A DNA stretch of 64,000 nt from Aphis gossypii (taxonomy: Eukaryota > Arthropoda > Insecta > Hemiptera > Aphididae): the NCBI RefSeq assembly GCF_020184175.1, contig NC_065531.1:6283213-6347212 (forward strand), given 5' to 3'. The translations under genes and the position numbers were made by a program. A model generated the notes under the pieces. It saw only the letters and a program-made list of their open reading frames with translations, searched no databases and had not been told where the DNA came from. This document shows positions 52,901 through 64,000 of this stretch, piece by piece (positions within the stretch are counted from its first letter, which is position 1; every line of letters begins with the position of its first letter).

Positions 52901-53737
52901 TGTGGTGTATTTCGAGTGGGACTCGTTCCAACGGAGGTTTAACGCTTTTTTTTCAATTCATCGGACCCCTGTGAATTCACGACTTTTCGAGGTCTCAAAC
53001 ACTCCCCGCGGGAGGTGGCGAGCGTTTCAGCTATTGGAAGTATAATTTTCTCGCCATTTTTCAAAATTCGTTTTTACTTCGTATCAGAGGCGTCTACCTT
53101 TTTTTTTTAGATACACCTATAATACTAATTTCTCCTGTTTCAGCAATAAGATGTTTTCCTCAGCGGTAAACGGAACAAAATTATTATTCTATTATAAACG
53201 ATGAGTCAACGACTTTTATAATTTACTACCTTGGTCAAAATAAGTTACTATTATTATTATTATTTTAATTGTGTATCATAAATTGAAAATAAATTTTCAT
53301 TTCATTTAGGATGAGAATGAATAGATTATGACAATAAACATATATAGTTATAATATTATAGTGTAAACAATGAACAAGTTTTAAAAATGTTCCATATTTT
53401 TTAATTGTTTTGAGAATTCTTGCTACAATAGAAATCACGTATATTAATTTTCTAAAAGGATAGATGATACGCATACGATTTTTAATCATTCCTATACGAT
53501 AAATTACATTTATATTAAAAACGCGTATGAAATATACGTTTTAACGAATACATTTGATTGGGTAACGCAGAAAAATCTATTATAGCAAACTTAAGACGCT
53601 AATTGTAACCTTAGAAATTAATACAATTTTATAATACGTCTTTAATATGTTGTACATGAGAAATCATTATTATTTTAACACATTTCTGTGTATAAATGTA
53701 ACGTGCAGGAGATGTAATGAAAAACAATATTCACACT

Positions 53738-54126
53738 TCATCCTTTGAATAATTCCAACCGGGCCGATAAGATGAGTAAAATGACAATATGACTAAACTT
53801 TGGGGCCATTGGAATTTCTCTCTTCCCCAATCCGTAAGCCACTGTTACAGTCAAAGTGCTGAATTCATATAAAGATCCGTTGACAATGACTTTTGATAAT
53901 CCCTCAAGTGCCGAAAATGCCACTGGCTTTTGTACTCGTGACACCGTTAGCTACACTAGCTAGCACCGTCGCCGCCTCCGATGATCTTGGGTAAATCAAT
54001 ATTTGTAAAAGATTCTGGAAAATCGTCAAGCACTTCCCTGGTCACTGCGGCCGGTGAGAAAGTATGTAACCAAATCAAGATGACAATAGAGATTCTGAAG
54101 TTTGTTGTCTTTAAGCCACCTGCAGG
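53738..54126 (-). pseudogene. Possible broken gene fragment (two frames)
   Basis: On the - strand one frame is open from 54126 to a stop at 53956-53958. It includes a hydrophobic stretch (ISIVILIWLHTFSPAAV) and an acidic part ending DLPKIIGGGDGAS. A second frame continues from about 53960 to a TGA at 53738 with SALEGLSKVIVNGSLYEF, TVTVAYGLGKREIPMAPKF and HIVILLILSA. The change of frame with an intervening stop suggests either a frameshifted remnant or two non-contiguous exons. The + strand also has a 62-codon open segment at 53981-54169, so the coding strand is not certain. Product unknown. Confidence 0.25.
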
Positions 54127-57100
54127 TCAAAGAACGGAAATCGGTGAAGATGTGATCGTATGTTGTTGAAAAATCTATTAGGCTTACAGATAAATAATTA
54201 ATAAAACCTGAAATACAAACTGACGTTGAAACTACTCGAACAACGTTAATAAATTATAATTATAATGAAATGTGTGTACCTACCTATATAAAACTAAATG
54301 AATCTGCCGTAATATTAATTGTAAAATTAATTATTTTAATAGCAATGTCAGAAAGCATGTTATGGATCATACCTAGCGATATATACTGAACTCAGAATGG
54401 TTTTTCGTATACAATTATACATAATATTATGTACTATTGAACTTGAATCATTATTTAACATACCCGCCATAAAAGTGACCCACTCGACACCTACTGTACA
54501 GCAGAGTGATATCCACTTTTTCCAATAATAAGTTTTCTGTACGGTTCGCATAGTAGGTATTCAATTTAATATTTTTGACCCGGTTGATGCTTTATGTTTG
54601 ACATCCCGGTTTAGCATTATATGATAATAATATAGCCGTGACTCGCGGACATCGTATTATATCGTCCGGCTGGCGTACAGGGGTCGGCGAACCGTTTTCG
54701 ACGAAATATAAACAAGACGCCTCTGTACGGCAAGACCATAAAATAACAATAATAATAATATTACGCGTGACAAGTGGGTGTTCTGCAGCGCGGAGGACGG
54801 ACACGGGGGCCCGGTGGTAAAATAGGGCTTCCGGGAGGGGGCGGAACCCGAGAGGTAATCGAATATTTTTACCGACCGTATATAGGGTTTCTCGGTCGTA
54901 AAACATCGGTGATTGTCGATTGAGCTTAATGAACGTACTTAAAATACTTTATTTAATAATACAATGCACAGTATGAGTACACTGCGTATTATGATTATTG
55001 TACGAGTATGTGCATAGGTAGAGGATAGGTTGACTGCCTGCTCACACAACTTCCGGCGCATTAGTGATTTTGTTATTTTTTTTTTACTCACAATATTTGC
55101 AACGCTGTGAAGTATAATATGAGTTATAACGACATTAGGCCAATTGGCGAGAAATAATATTAACAGTTACATAGTTCCACGCAACGCATAAGCCATAGTT
55201 TTTTTGCACCCGAGTCACAGACATATTCGCACGAAGATGTTGACATTGAGCGTAATGTTAGCAATTTGATTTTCTAAAAACAGTAACAATAATATTATAA
55301 TCCGTCATGATTGAATTCGTCCATTGTTAATCAGCAAAATTTTAACGAAATGTCGATGTATTAATAATACAACAATACGTATTGTATAACAGCTGAAATA
55401 GTAAATGCCTGTATGCTCGAATGAATACTTTTCGACGGTTTCTATGCATAAAAACGAAATCGAAGATGAACGGGGCATTTGATAAGAGAATGTGTTATTG
55501 CTCTCGGTTCACTTCACCATTAAAATTTATAATAATATATATGATATCAACTCGAGAACGCGATATTACTAGGTACTTGACGCTCATAGTAAGTACAAAC
55601 AATATGTATTATCGTGTGACGATGAAATAATTCCACTCCTATACTATATTGTTTAACATTCATGTACGATAAAGGCGATTTTTTTAGAAGTAAACAATCA
55701 TTTCATCAAAAAACACTAACATTTTTGGAAATATTATTTTTTTAGACGATTGAAGTGATTATACAAAACAAAAGTAACTTAAACTATTTCATAAACTATG
55801 TCCGGACTGATTTAGTCAACATATTGTAATTATTATAAATTATAAATTATGAAAAATACTGTAGTGGTTATATATTTGTATTTATTTAAGTATACTTACA
55901 CGTCCTGCCAAGTAGTTAAACAATATGTTGTCTTCAACTATGTTGTAACTAATTAACTTTACAATTCGTTTTATTTTTCGTCATAACTATTTGTAATATT
56001 ATAAAACGGCAGATTATTTAGTTTCCATATTATAGCACGTCTTTTAAAATAGAGATAGATAAGCGGCTGATCGGAGGACATAATATTATTTTACGATATT
56101 TTCGTTGCGTACGCAAAATCGATCTTAAAAATACTTGAACATTTTTTGGTTATAACTTATAAACCAATCTGTTTACGAGTTCTTTTGTTTCCATCTGCGC
56201 AATATTTTTGACCGATTGATACCTTATATGACTCTATATGTTCAGAAGTTTGCCTGTAGAGCTGGCCGATGGATTAACAACAATTAGCACGGTATTTCAA
56301 TGGTACAACTCGGTTTTCTGTTTTTTATACGTTAGTGGCTACTATGTTATATTTTTCGACTATTCGATTCATTAGGAAAAACGTTTCAACGGTAAAAACC
56401 TACTTTCCAACACGATTGCTTGACGAATATCGCATGAATTGGTATGTCACTGACGTCGGAGAAGATCAATGAGGTTTCGTTGCAACCTGAATGCGGTTTG
56501 TAAAGTCTAGTACGGCTATAGAACTCATCCTCTTAAATTAAAACGAAAAGAAAGAAAAACTTACCTCCACTTTAATCGTTCATCGTCTCAAGGCGACTTG
56601 GAAGGACAACGCCGGTTTCCGAGAAAATAACACTCACTGATGACAGGGATGTAAACATAATACTAACAATTTATCAGACTATACCTATTCCTAAGGATGG
56701 TTAGTATTACGAAGCAACGACGATTCTAATATTAATTATTATTGTCCTGTTGTTGCTGTTCCGAAGTCGAATTTGACTACGATTATTATACATGACCACA
56801 GTACAACATTATTCTTAAATAACTTAAGATACTATGAATACGATTGAGCAGCTTTGTGTTTAAAAGTTTTCCGAAATATAACTTTTGTATTATATTTTCA
56901 AAGAACAAAACTGTCCCTAACGCTGTGAAATAATGGTCCAGTGGGCAAAAAGAACCTCTCCCGGTTGGATAAACTGGAACGGAAAACGTGAAAGGCCCGA
57001 TTTGAACAACACAAAAACTGTGTTTTTTTAAAAAATAAAATGATGTATTTTAATGATTTACAACTACACTTTGAATACCATCAGGTATGCATTTATAAAA

Positions 57101-58222
57101 AAAATAATTATTTATCTTCGAATATCTTTATGCCGAATTCGTAAAACATACGTTGCCAATGGCCATTGTCAGTCATTTTCTTCATTTTTATTTTTTCTGA
57201 TATAACTATATAGCCACTCCATGCTACGATAGTAATCAATTTCATATAATAAATTATAACAATTGTTTAATACATTTTTTATCACTCTTTTGTTGTTTTT
57301 CTTCGTTTTATTTTTGGCGCACAAATTGTAATGGACTGCTACCATACTTAAAACTTGCATAAATTATTTGATATTAGAATAAAATGTGAGGATCATTCTC
57401 GTTTTCATAATTACATTACAATTATAATTATGAGCCGTATTGACAATCGAATTAAAAAGTAAACGTATTATAATAATATATTATCATAATTTAGTTTACA
57501 TAGAATACAATGCTGTAGGTAGTGTGACCTAGAAACAAATAGTAAAATATAATGTCATCTACCTTTAATGTGTAATTCACAATTATATACTCACCCTTTT
57601 TTTTTCTAAGCTATCTAAATATTTTCAAAAAAATATATCTACTAAAAAATGTACAGTAAAAACTAAAAAGAGGGTTCCTCATTTGAAAAATGTAAGTTCG
57701 TATTTTCACCGTTATCAAGGCATTTCTCATACATAGTACAAAAAATTAAAAAACAACTTGAAGTACCTACCTATTTTTGAAATTTTTTAAAAATTAGAAT
57801 TTGAATAAATTTATTATTCTATTAAAAAAAAAAAAAATAGATTTAACGTATGCTTAATGAATCACGCTATATTATGTTATAATATTATATTATGACATTG
57901 TATACTATTGAACGTCAAACAGCGCGACGTCTCAAGTCCATACACTGTTGACGAGACTTAGCTGCCATCCGCGGTGTAAACGTCGATTGACGAGACAAAA
58001 CGATTGGCCCATTGGATTGCTCTTTCGTGGGATGGCCGCTGGCGAAGTGGGTGATGTGACAGGTTGAAGACGGGGCAGCGGTTTAATATATATACATATG
58101 TATGTATGTATAATAAACGTCGTCCGAGATGGCAAAACATCCGGTTCGATAGATTTATGACCGCGACAAGCATATATACACACACGTACACACTTATACG
58201 AACATACGGTACACGCGCATAA

Positions 58223-58257
58223 CATATATATATATATACGTGTGTGTGTGTGTGTGC
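58223..58257. repeat. Compound (AT)n(GT)n microsatellite
   Basis: AT units at 58223-58238 followed by GT units at about 58240-58257. Confidence 0.9.
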
Positions 58258-58371
58258 GTTAAAGATACAGCGGTATATGTAATATACGTTACACTATACC
58301 TATGTAATATGTACTTGCGCGTATTACCATAATATTATGCGCGTGTAAAAAATATATAACTATGTGTGTAT

Positions 58372-58393
58372 AAAAAAAAAAAAAAAAAAAAAA
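58372..58393. repeat. Poly(A) tract (22 A)
   Basis: Twenty-two consecutive A residues. No retroposed gene or target duplication is recognisable next to it. Confidence 0.9.
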
Positions 58394-61069
58394 CATATAT
58401 AATAATAATATATTATACCGTCCTCGGAAATATTCACACACGTGCATGTATTTAATTAATATACGAAAAGTCCGGTGGTCGTCGCTGGCGTTTAATTGGG
58501 TGTTAGTAGGTACACACACACACACAGGTTGCATATAATATACAGGTGTATATATACCTAGGTATTTACGCAGGGCATCTCGTCCGAAATGCGCGTGAGT
58601 CTCGCCATACGGATATTATAATAATATATTACAATACATAGTGGGTGATTATTTTATCGCGAATCAGCTGATTTACATCTTAGGAAAATACGATGAGTTC
58701 TTGTGCTCTTTACCTACTATACGATAAAGTAATATGCATATTTGTTGTGAAAACATTTAGGGGTTTTTTACAGTTTTCTATTGGTATTATTAATTATTTC
58801 AAGAATTTAAAAATGCATGACCAAAGGTTCATGATAAAATATGTATGTCAGCTTTGTTGGCTGTTTATTAACCGATGGTTAGGCATGTAAATTTCATATG
58901 TATTATATAAAAAAATATAAACTTCAATTTTTCAATATAATAAATTATAATATTAAAAATTAATTTTAAATATATTTCATAATAAATAAAAATGAAGTGA
59001 ACCGAAGTTAATAGTCTGGAATTTCACCGCTTGATTATAGTTAATCCTTAAGTATTCACACAGATTTAGTAAATGTATATTTATTTAAATTTACTCATTT
59101 TAAACTTAAACCATCGGTTGATCACAGGGTTGAAACAACACCGCTCTAGAGGGAGTTATGCACATAACAATTGCCTAATAAATAATATACAATTATTATA
59201 GTGTTATATTATATACTAATCAATTAATTAAATACTAAACAATATACCTATAAAACCTATAGATTTAAAATATGTTTAGCTTTATACAAATCATTTTTTT
59301 TTTTTTTATAATAATCAGATATATTATTATTTATAACCAATAGTATTATAAAATGTATTATGTATTGTCGACTGATAGTTTTGAATGCATGTTCCATGTA
59401 TAAAATATATTATACTTTGTATACATTGTCATATAAAACTAAAAATCTTATAAAATTACGTTAATTTCTAGTCTGTCAATGATAACATTATCTGTTTGAT
59501 GTTTTAACACTGGATCAGTGGTTTTTTAAATAATTAATAATTTCTGTTTGCATAGAGTTTATCATTGATGGCCTCCATTTCCGTTATTTTTATTTTTATT
59601 ATTTATATTACATGTATTCACGAGCATATTCATATAGGTAGTATCTGCTTATTAAATTTACGTCCTGTACTTTTGCTCGGATTGTATAAATATTCTGTAA
59701 TTCTGTAAAAGAAAAACGGTAGGTATAGCCAATTTTTAACCATGTTTATATACTTTTTGTTACTTTTATAAATAAAAAGTAAGGAGATTAACTTAAATAT
59801 TAAATTCAACTTATATTTTTCTATACTGATTTAAAGAGTTGAAAACATTATAGTTGTCTTGACCAGTCTCGATAATAATACACAACTGCGGCTGCAGTAA
59901 TTGTTTTCTTCGCCGTCGTATTATAGCCGACTTACGGAGGGGACGTTTTTCTAGTGAAAACGTTTTAATTTAAAACACTTTGGAAAAAAATAACCCGTGT
60001 ACAGCTACATATAGATATAGAAGCATACTGATAATATACCTGTACAATAACAATTATTGTGTGCGCGCAACGCCGCGAGACGACCTCCACCGATGATGTC
60101 AGGTGGCAGCCGCTCCGGTATCTGGTATACCTACTTGTACTTGCTTATAGGTAGATAACCCCTTCGTGATCCCCATTAACGTCCAATTATTGTAATCGTG
60201 CCGTCGTTTTCGACCTGATAATATATTAACATTATTCTGTGGGCGTCGGAGGGAGTAGTCCTGTAATTCGACGACAGTCGTGCTTTTCAACGACGAATAA
60301 ACTACCTGCTAATAATAACTACAGTGGTGGCGGTGACGTGAGGTGCGTTTTAGGAAATATTATTAACTATTTGTCTCCGCCACCCGCATCGCAATATCTC
60401 GACTGACGGTCGGTTATTTGTGGAAAGGATATCTGCTCGTAGGTTCGATCAAAATACATCATTATACTGTGGTCATCGCCGCCATTTACCGCGGTTGCGG
60501 TCGCGACCGGCGTAACCGATTGGAACGTGGTACGTTCAGCAGCTCATGTACATTGTAACTAGTCGATAAACGAACATGGCCAACTTTAAGTTTCTAAGAT
60601 ATATGCTCATATTATCGGTTTTATTATATAAGGTGAAGATATACACAATATACTATAGCCACTAAAATATTTAAATATTTAAATATCATTTTTTATCGTC
60701 ATTTGAACATCTATGTTTATATTTTTTCATAAAATAGTTAAAAACAAAACAATACAATATTGTAAAAAAAAAGTTTGAATTATAATTATATTGTTTTGCG
60801 ATTAATCAATCGAAATATTTCTGCTATGGCGTTAGGAAAAATGTTCACGACCCAGGTACATATTTCGCTCAGTAGCCAAAGGGCACTATAGTTCGGGGTA
60901 CTCCTTCCCTGAACTGGTTGACAATTCGAATTAATTTGTTGTTAGTTGATAACCGAGTACTCTTAATGTGTTAACAGGTATCGTGGACCGAACTGGCGTA
61001 CAGTACAATCCGACAGAGATTCTTTGAAACATCTCCGGCCGTGTTTGGAGAAAAAAAAGTAGCTATGAG

Positions 61070-61551
61070 CTATTTCAACACCAAGCGGGAGTGGAATAGT
61101 TGTTTAACTAAAAGTAAGGCAATTACAAGGGATGATTGCCCAGAGAATAACTCCTGATTGATTTCTATCCATTGCGGATTGCATGTAAATGTGATGAACA
61201 AATCTGCTGTACCATAATGACGAACATACGACATGGCATCTTGAGCATATTCGTGCATATGCCGAGGGCTTCCGATGTATGTTGCTGGAAGAATAGTCAT
61301 CCGACCGACATTCTGTGCATTTCCATCAGTATTAATCGCATCTCGAAGGTGAATATACTCTTCAGATCGGAGTTTGGTTTGATTCAACCTGATGAATGTT
61401 AATCTCTCAGTTTCAATTTTAACATACATGTCAACAACATATTTGTGATATAATCGCCGACATTTCAATATGTGATTATCTTCATTTTCCCGAATCATTA
61501 GGCGGTATGAATAATAGTTCATTGAACTGACTTTTTTGTTGGTTTCAGAAC
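61070..61551 (-). pseudogene. Helitron Rep/helicase, visible exon 3, truncated
   Basis: The acceptor on the - strand is TCTATTTACAG. The exon completes a Gly codon with the preceding exon and reads SETNKKVSSMNYYSYRLMIR, then conserved Helitron_like_N blocks (LRDAINTDGNAQNVGRMTIL; GSPRHMHEYAQDAMSYVRHY). It reaches Rep motif 1, LFITFTCNPQWIEI, and then LFSGQSS. Family members normally continue with an Asp/Arg-rich stretch toward the HUH motif. Here the frame instead runs into unrelated residues (LVIALLLVKQLFHSRLVLK) and stops at 61070-61072. The HUH motif, the catalytic tyrosines and the whole SF1 helicase are absent, so the product could not transpose. The + strand open frame at 61172-61402 is its shadow. 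Confidence 0.85.
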
Positions 61552-61653
61552 CTGTAAATAGATTTTGTTTTAATAACATTCAAATATAAAATTAAAATGC
61601 ATAATATAATGACTGAGATATTATCGCCATAGCTAAACTAATATTTTAGTTAC

Positions 61654-62149
61654 CTGCAATGGGATTTATCATTTTTATTGAGAAATCGTAGCCATCTTCG
61701 CCTTGCCAAAATATAATGGGATATTGCAGTGCATCATATGAGCGGTGTGTTTCCTTTATACGTTGTAATTGATCATTCCGACGACGTAAAACAATATCAC
61801 GGGATTCCAAGTTTTCTCCAACTACAACGATAGCAACTTCATCAATAGTTGGTGCATTAAAACGTCTTGTATGTTGACCTGCAGGTGTTTTATCAGCTCT
61901 GATTAGAATTTTGTGATTATCGGATGGCATCAGGTCCAGGGCAGTTTTAAACAATATAATCAATTGATTGTGTTGATGAAATAAAGTTTGTAATTGTTCT
62001 ACAATAGACCTCTTTACTAAATTGTTATGTGCACAACGCAGATCAATTTCTTGTGGTGAATTGCCCATAAAATAAATTTGCAGGAATTTGTTGTCGCTAT
62101 CTGACACTGGTAACAGTGAACCTGCTCTGTGATATATTTGCCCTTGTAT
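61654..62149 (-). pseudogene. Helitron Rep/helicase, visible exon 2
   Basis: The acceptor on the - strand is TTTATTTACAG and the donor G|GTAACTAA. It reads IQGQIYHRAGSLLPVSDSDN, then FLQIYFMGNSPQEIDLRCAH, and ends with YPIIFWQGEDGYDFSIKMIN and PIAG. The blocks 'QIYH..GSL', 'RRFN.PT..EVA.V' and 'YDALQYPI.FW.G.DGY' are the standard landmarks of the Helitron N-terminal domain. Its 496 nt leave one base over, matching the next exon. No stop or frameshift occurs inside, so decay is limited. Confidence 0.88.
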
Positions 62150-62433
62150 CTGTAAATAAAAAAAAAATATTATGGTGTGGTATAAATTAATGGATTGTCG
62201 GTGATCAAACTTAAATAATATTTGATCTTAAAAAGTATATTTTTAGTTTTAACTAATATCTATCAAATATAAAATATAATAAAAGTGTCACTGAAACTGA
62301 AACACCATATAATATGATGACTAAGTGATATATTTCGTAATGATTAAGAAATTGAAGATTAGTGACACATCTTAACTTTGGTGACAGAAAATTTTGTTCG
62401 CTAATAATTATGAGTAACTGCTATAATACATAC

Positions 62434-62934
62434 CTTGAAAGTTGGCATAAAATTTTCCCGAACTACATTTGTTGCCCCAAATGAAGTCATTTGAAAGCAA
62501 TTGTTATATTGTTGGATATTTGTCAAAAAGTGTATAGAATCTGTTCCTATTCCTGAAACCAATGAGTACAATGGTTCTGGTGGTGGATCCAATGGTATCA
62601 ATTTCACTTTACCATTTGCGCAACACAATCCATTGGCTTCGTTTTTGTATTTTAATGCCTTACAGTGTGAGCAAACCGAGTTCATAGAACCAATAACAAC
62701 ACACTGGTAGTTACTGTAGTCAATTGACACATCGTAACTGAAAGCAGCTCGATTCAAACTTGCGCGATTATTAGTTGAATTTCGCGTTCGCACTTCACGC
62801 GTTTGTGATATCCGAATTCTTTCACGTTCATTTCGGTCGTCACGTTCTTGAGGACTTTGGTTAGATCGGTAATTAGCTTGGTTGGTAGCATTTCGGGTTA
62901 TTCTACCTAGATTGCTCCGTCGTATAGGAGGCAT
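62434..62934 (-). pseudogene. Helitron Rep/helicase, visible exon 1 with start codon
   Basis: The ATG at 62934 begins MPPIRRSNLGRITRNATNQA, a basic, Asn/Arg-rich leader common at Helitron starts. A zinc-finger-like segment follows, CSHCKALKYKNEANGLCCANGKV in two pieces (C-x2-C, then CC), ahead of GTDSIHFLTNIQQYNNCFQM and SFGATNV. The exon is 501 nt, exactly 167 codons, and ends PTFK at a GTATGT donor. Joined to the second exon it gives the normal family continuation FK-IQGQIYH, so the intron of about 284 bp is well supported. Together the three exons give about 492 residues, against well over 1,000 for complete Helitron proteins. Confidence 0.88.
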
Positions 62935-63388
62935 ATCAAATATAAATTATTATGTTTTTAAGGTCTTCCCAGGAATTTTTTATTATATTTTATTCAAACA
63001 ATTAAATTGAATAAATATTGTCTATAATATTTCCATGGCAACACAAAAATATTATAGTTTTAATTTATTTTTTATATTTTGACAGTATCGGGTTCAAATC
63101 AAAACCTTGCTATAACATTTTAAATAAATTATTTATTTTATTTAAATGGTTGCCATTGACTACCAAAAATAATTTAGTTTACTATTTGCTGGACAGATGG
63201 CGCCTCTGTAATTTCATCACCATCTCGTCATATTTCTCAAACCTGATAACTTTTTCAAATTTTTCGTCCGTAAGAACCTTCTCCTGGCAATTCCGAACAG
63301 TTGAAGAAAAAAATCAGCCAAATCGGTCCAGGGGTTGTTTAGTTATGCGAATACCAACACATTTTGCGATTCATTTTTATATATAAGA
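62935..63388 (-). other. Helitron 5' non-coding region
   Basis: This is the stretch between the Helitron ATG and its TC terminus. It carries the conserved 5' sequence at about 63180-63388. The 122-codon open frame on the + strand (63018-63386) lies entirely within it and is not a gene. Confidence 0.75.
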
Positions 63389-64000
63389 TATGATAATTAT
63401 AATTAGAAACTTAACGTAGTATCTGAAAACGACGCTATAATTACCGTGAAATGAGATATTTTGCATAAATCTCTCCTAAATTTTAAATTTGTAAGATTAA
63501 TTATAATACATTTTGCCATTTTGGTAGGTGAACAAATTATAATTAAAATTAAATATTAATTGGTAGAAATTAATATTTATAAATTAAATTGCTTTAAGAT
63601 AATTAGCTTATGTGTTATAGGACAACTATTTTGTTGGTAAAACGGTTACAGAAGTTTAAGAATACTTACAAAGTCGCAATAGTAAGAAAATGAAAAACTA
63701 CTATCTTCTGCAGAGTAAAATAAAACAAAAAGGTAAATTATTACAATGTGTACCACATGGTATAGGTAAATGGATATTACGTCTCTTACAACTTAAAAAT
63801 AATAATATAATATAAGATTAATGGTTATAAAAGTAAAAAAACACATATTTTCGAAGCAAATAAAACCCGCATAGAATCGAACTAATATCACATAGGTTAA
63901 TATCATAATGGCATACGTTAGTACATGACATAAACATAATATTTATTGATACACTATAGTGTATGATTATGTTTTTTTTAGGGTGTAGTATTTTTGTCTG
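63389..64000. other. AT-rich flank, no gene seen
   Basis: Unique-looking AT-rich sequence right of the Helitron. A B-box-like GTTCGATTC on the - strand near 63870 has no matching acceptor stem or A-box. Confidence 0.6.

Larger units (their letters stand above)
44160..60560. other. Gene-poor intergenic region
   Basis: This region is AT-rich with no gene I can name. It holds a MITE-like element at about 45285-45905 and microsatellites near 58.2-58.4 kb. It also has an inverted repeat pair at 58870 and 59109, plus a few isolated GC-richer open segments near 46.8, 47.1, 51.6, 52.9 and 53.7-54.1 kb that are treated separately. The stretches 48.2-51.4 kb and 55.0-57.9 kb show nothing beyond AT-rich unique-looking DNA. 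Confidence 0.6.
61070..63388 (-). mobile_element. Helitron fragment: 5' end plus N-terminal coding part
   Basis: The element runs right to left. Its 5' terminus on the - strand is TCTTATATATAAAAATG, starting with TC at 63388 and preceded by A, which fits the Helitron rule of insertion between A and T without target duplication. Just inside is a stretch reading CTGGACCGATTTGGCTGA and a GGAGAAGGTT block, both typical of Helitron 5' ends in insect genomes as I know them. Three coding exons for the Rep/helicase N-terminus follow. The left boundary given is only the end of the open frame. A CTRR 3' terminus with hairpin was not found, so the copy is truncated or internally deleted. Confidence 0.85.

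Noticed and set aside
60558..60561. CTAG preceded by A as a possible Helitron 3' terminus on the - strand
   Set aside because: The adjacent sequence lacks a credible hairpin at the expected distance, and four-base matches are common by chance.
63018..63386. 122-codon + strand open frame
   Set aside because: It lies entirely within the Helitron 5' non-coding region, antisense to it, and translates the conserved terminus.
63860..63935. B-box-like GTTCGATTC on the - strand suggesting a tRNA
   Set aside because: There is no A-box, anticodon arm or complementary acceptor stem in the upstream 70 nt.

Overview
The window looks like AT-rich nuclear DNA from an arthropod, most plausibly a sap-sucking hemipteran of the aphid type. 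The reasons are long introns with GT-AG borders, dense TA and AAT microsatellites and recurring 'tacctacctata' words, CpG-rich patches inside AT-rich DNA, and DNA transposons including a Helitron whose ORF carries introns. The organism is inferred from base composition and repeat style only. There are no bacterial operons, rRNA, CRISPR arrays or convincing tRNAs. A run of exactly 100 N at 22585-22684 is an assembly gap.

Left two thirds (1-44200): one host gene on the + strand covers most of this part. Four exons join in frame: 3664-3732, 16570-17154, 40404-40911 and 43036-43121. The introns are about 12.8, 23.2 and 2.1 kb. Together they encode the last 415 residues of a type I membrane protein: a cysteine-rich module, one fibronectin-III-like domain, a long Ala/Thr/Asp/Glu-rich low-complexity stalk, one transmembrane helix and a cytoplasmic tail of about 60 residues. 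The start codon and signal peptide are not visible and probably lie left of position 1 or in an unrecognised small exon. Poly(A) signal candidates follow at 43541 and 44105-44123.

The large introns hold simple repeats, a clean 663-bp non-autonomous hAT-type element with a perfect 8-bp target duplication (30439-31101), and a more degraded element (about 20871-21412).

Right third (44200-64000): mostly gene-poor. It has a MITE-like element (about 45285-45905), several weak open segments that could be gene fragments (46.8, 47.1, 51.6, 52.9 and 53.7-54.1 kb), and at the far right a Helitron on the - strand. Three of its exons (62934-62434, 62149-61654, 61551-61070) join into the N-terminal part of a Rep/helicase protein. 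A TC terminus is visible at 63388. The copy breaks just after the first Rep motif, before the HUH motif, catalytic tyrosines and helicase, so it is a dead fragment.
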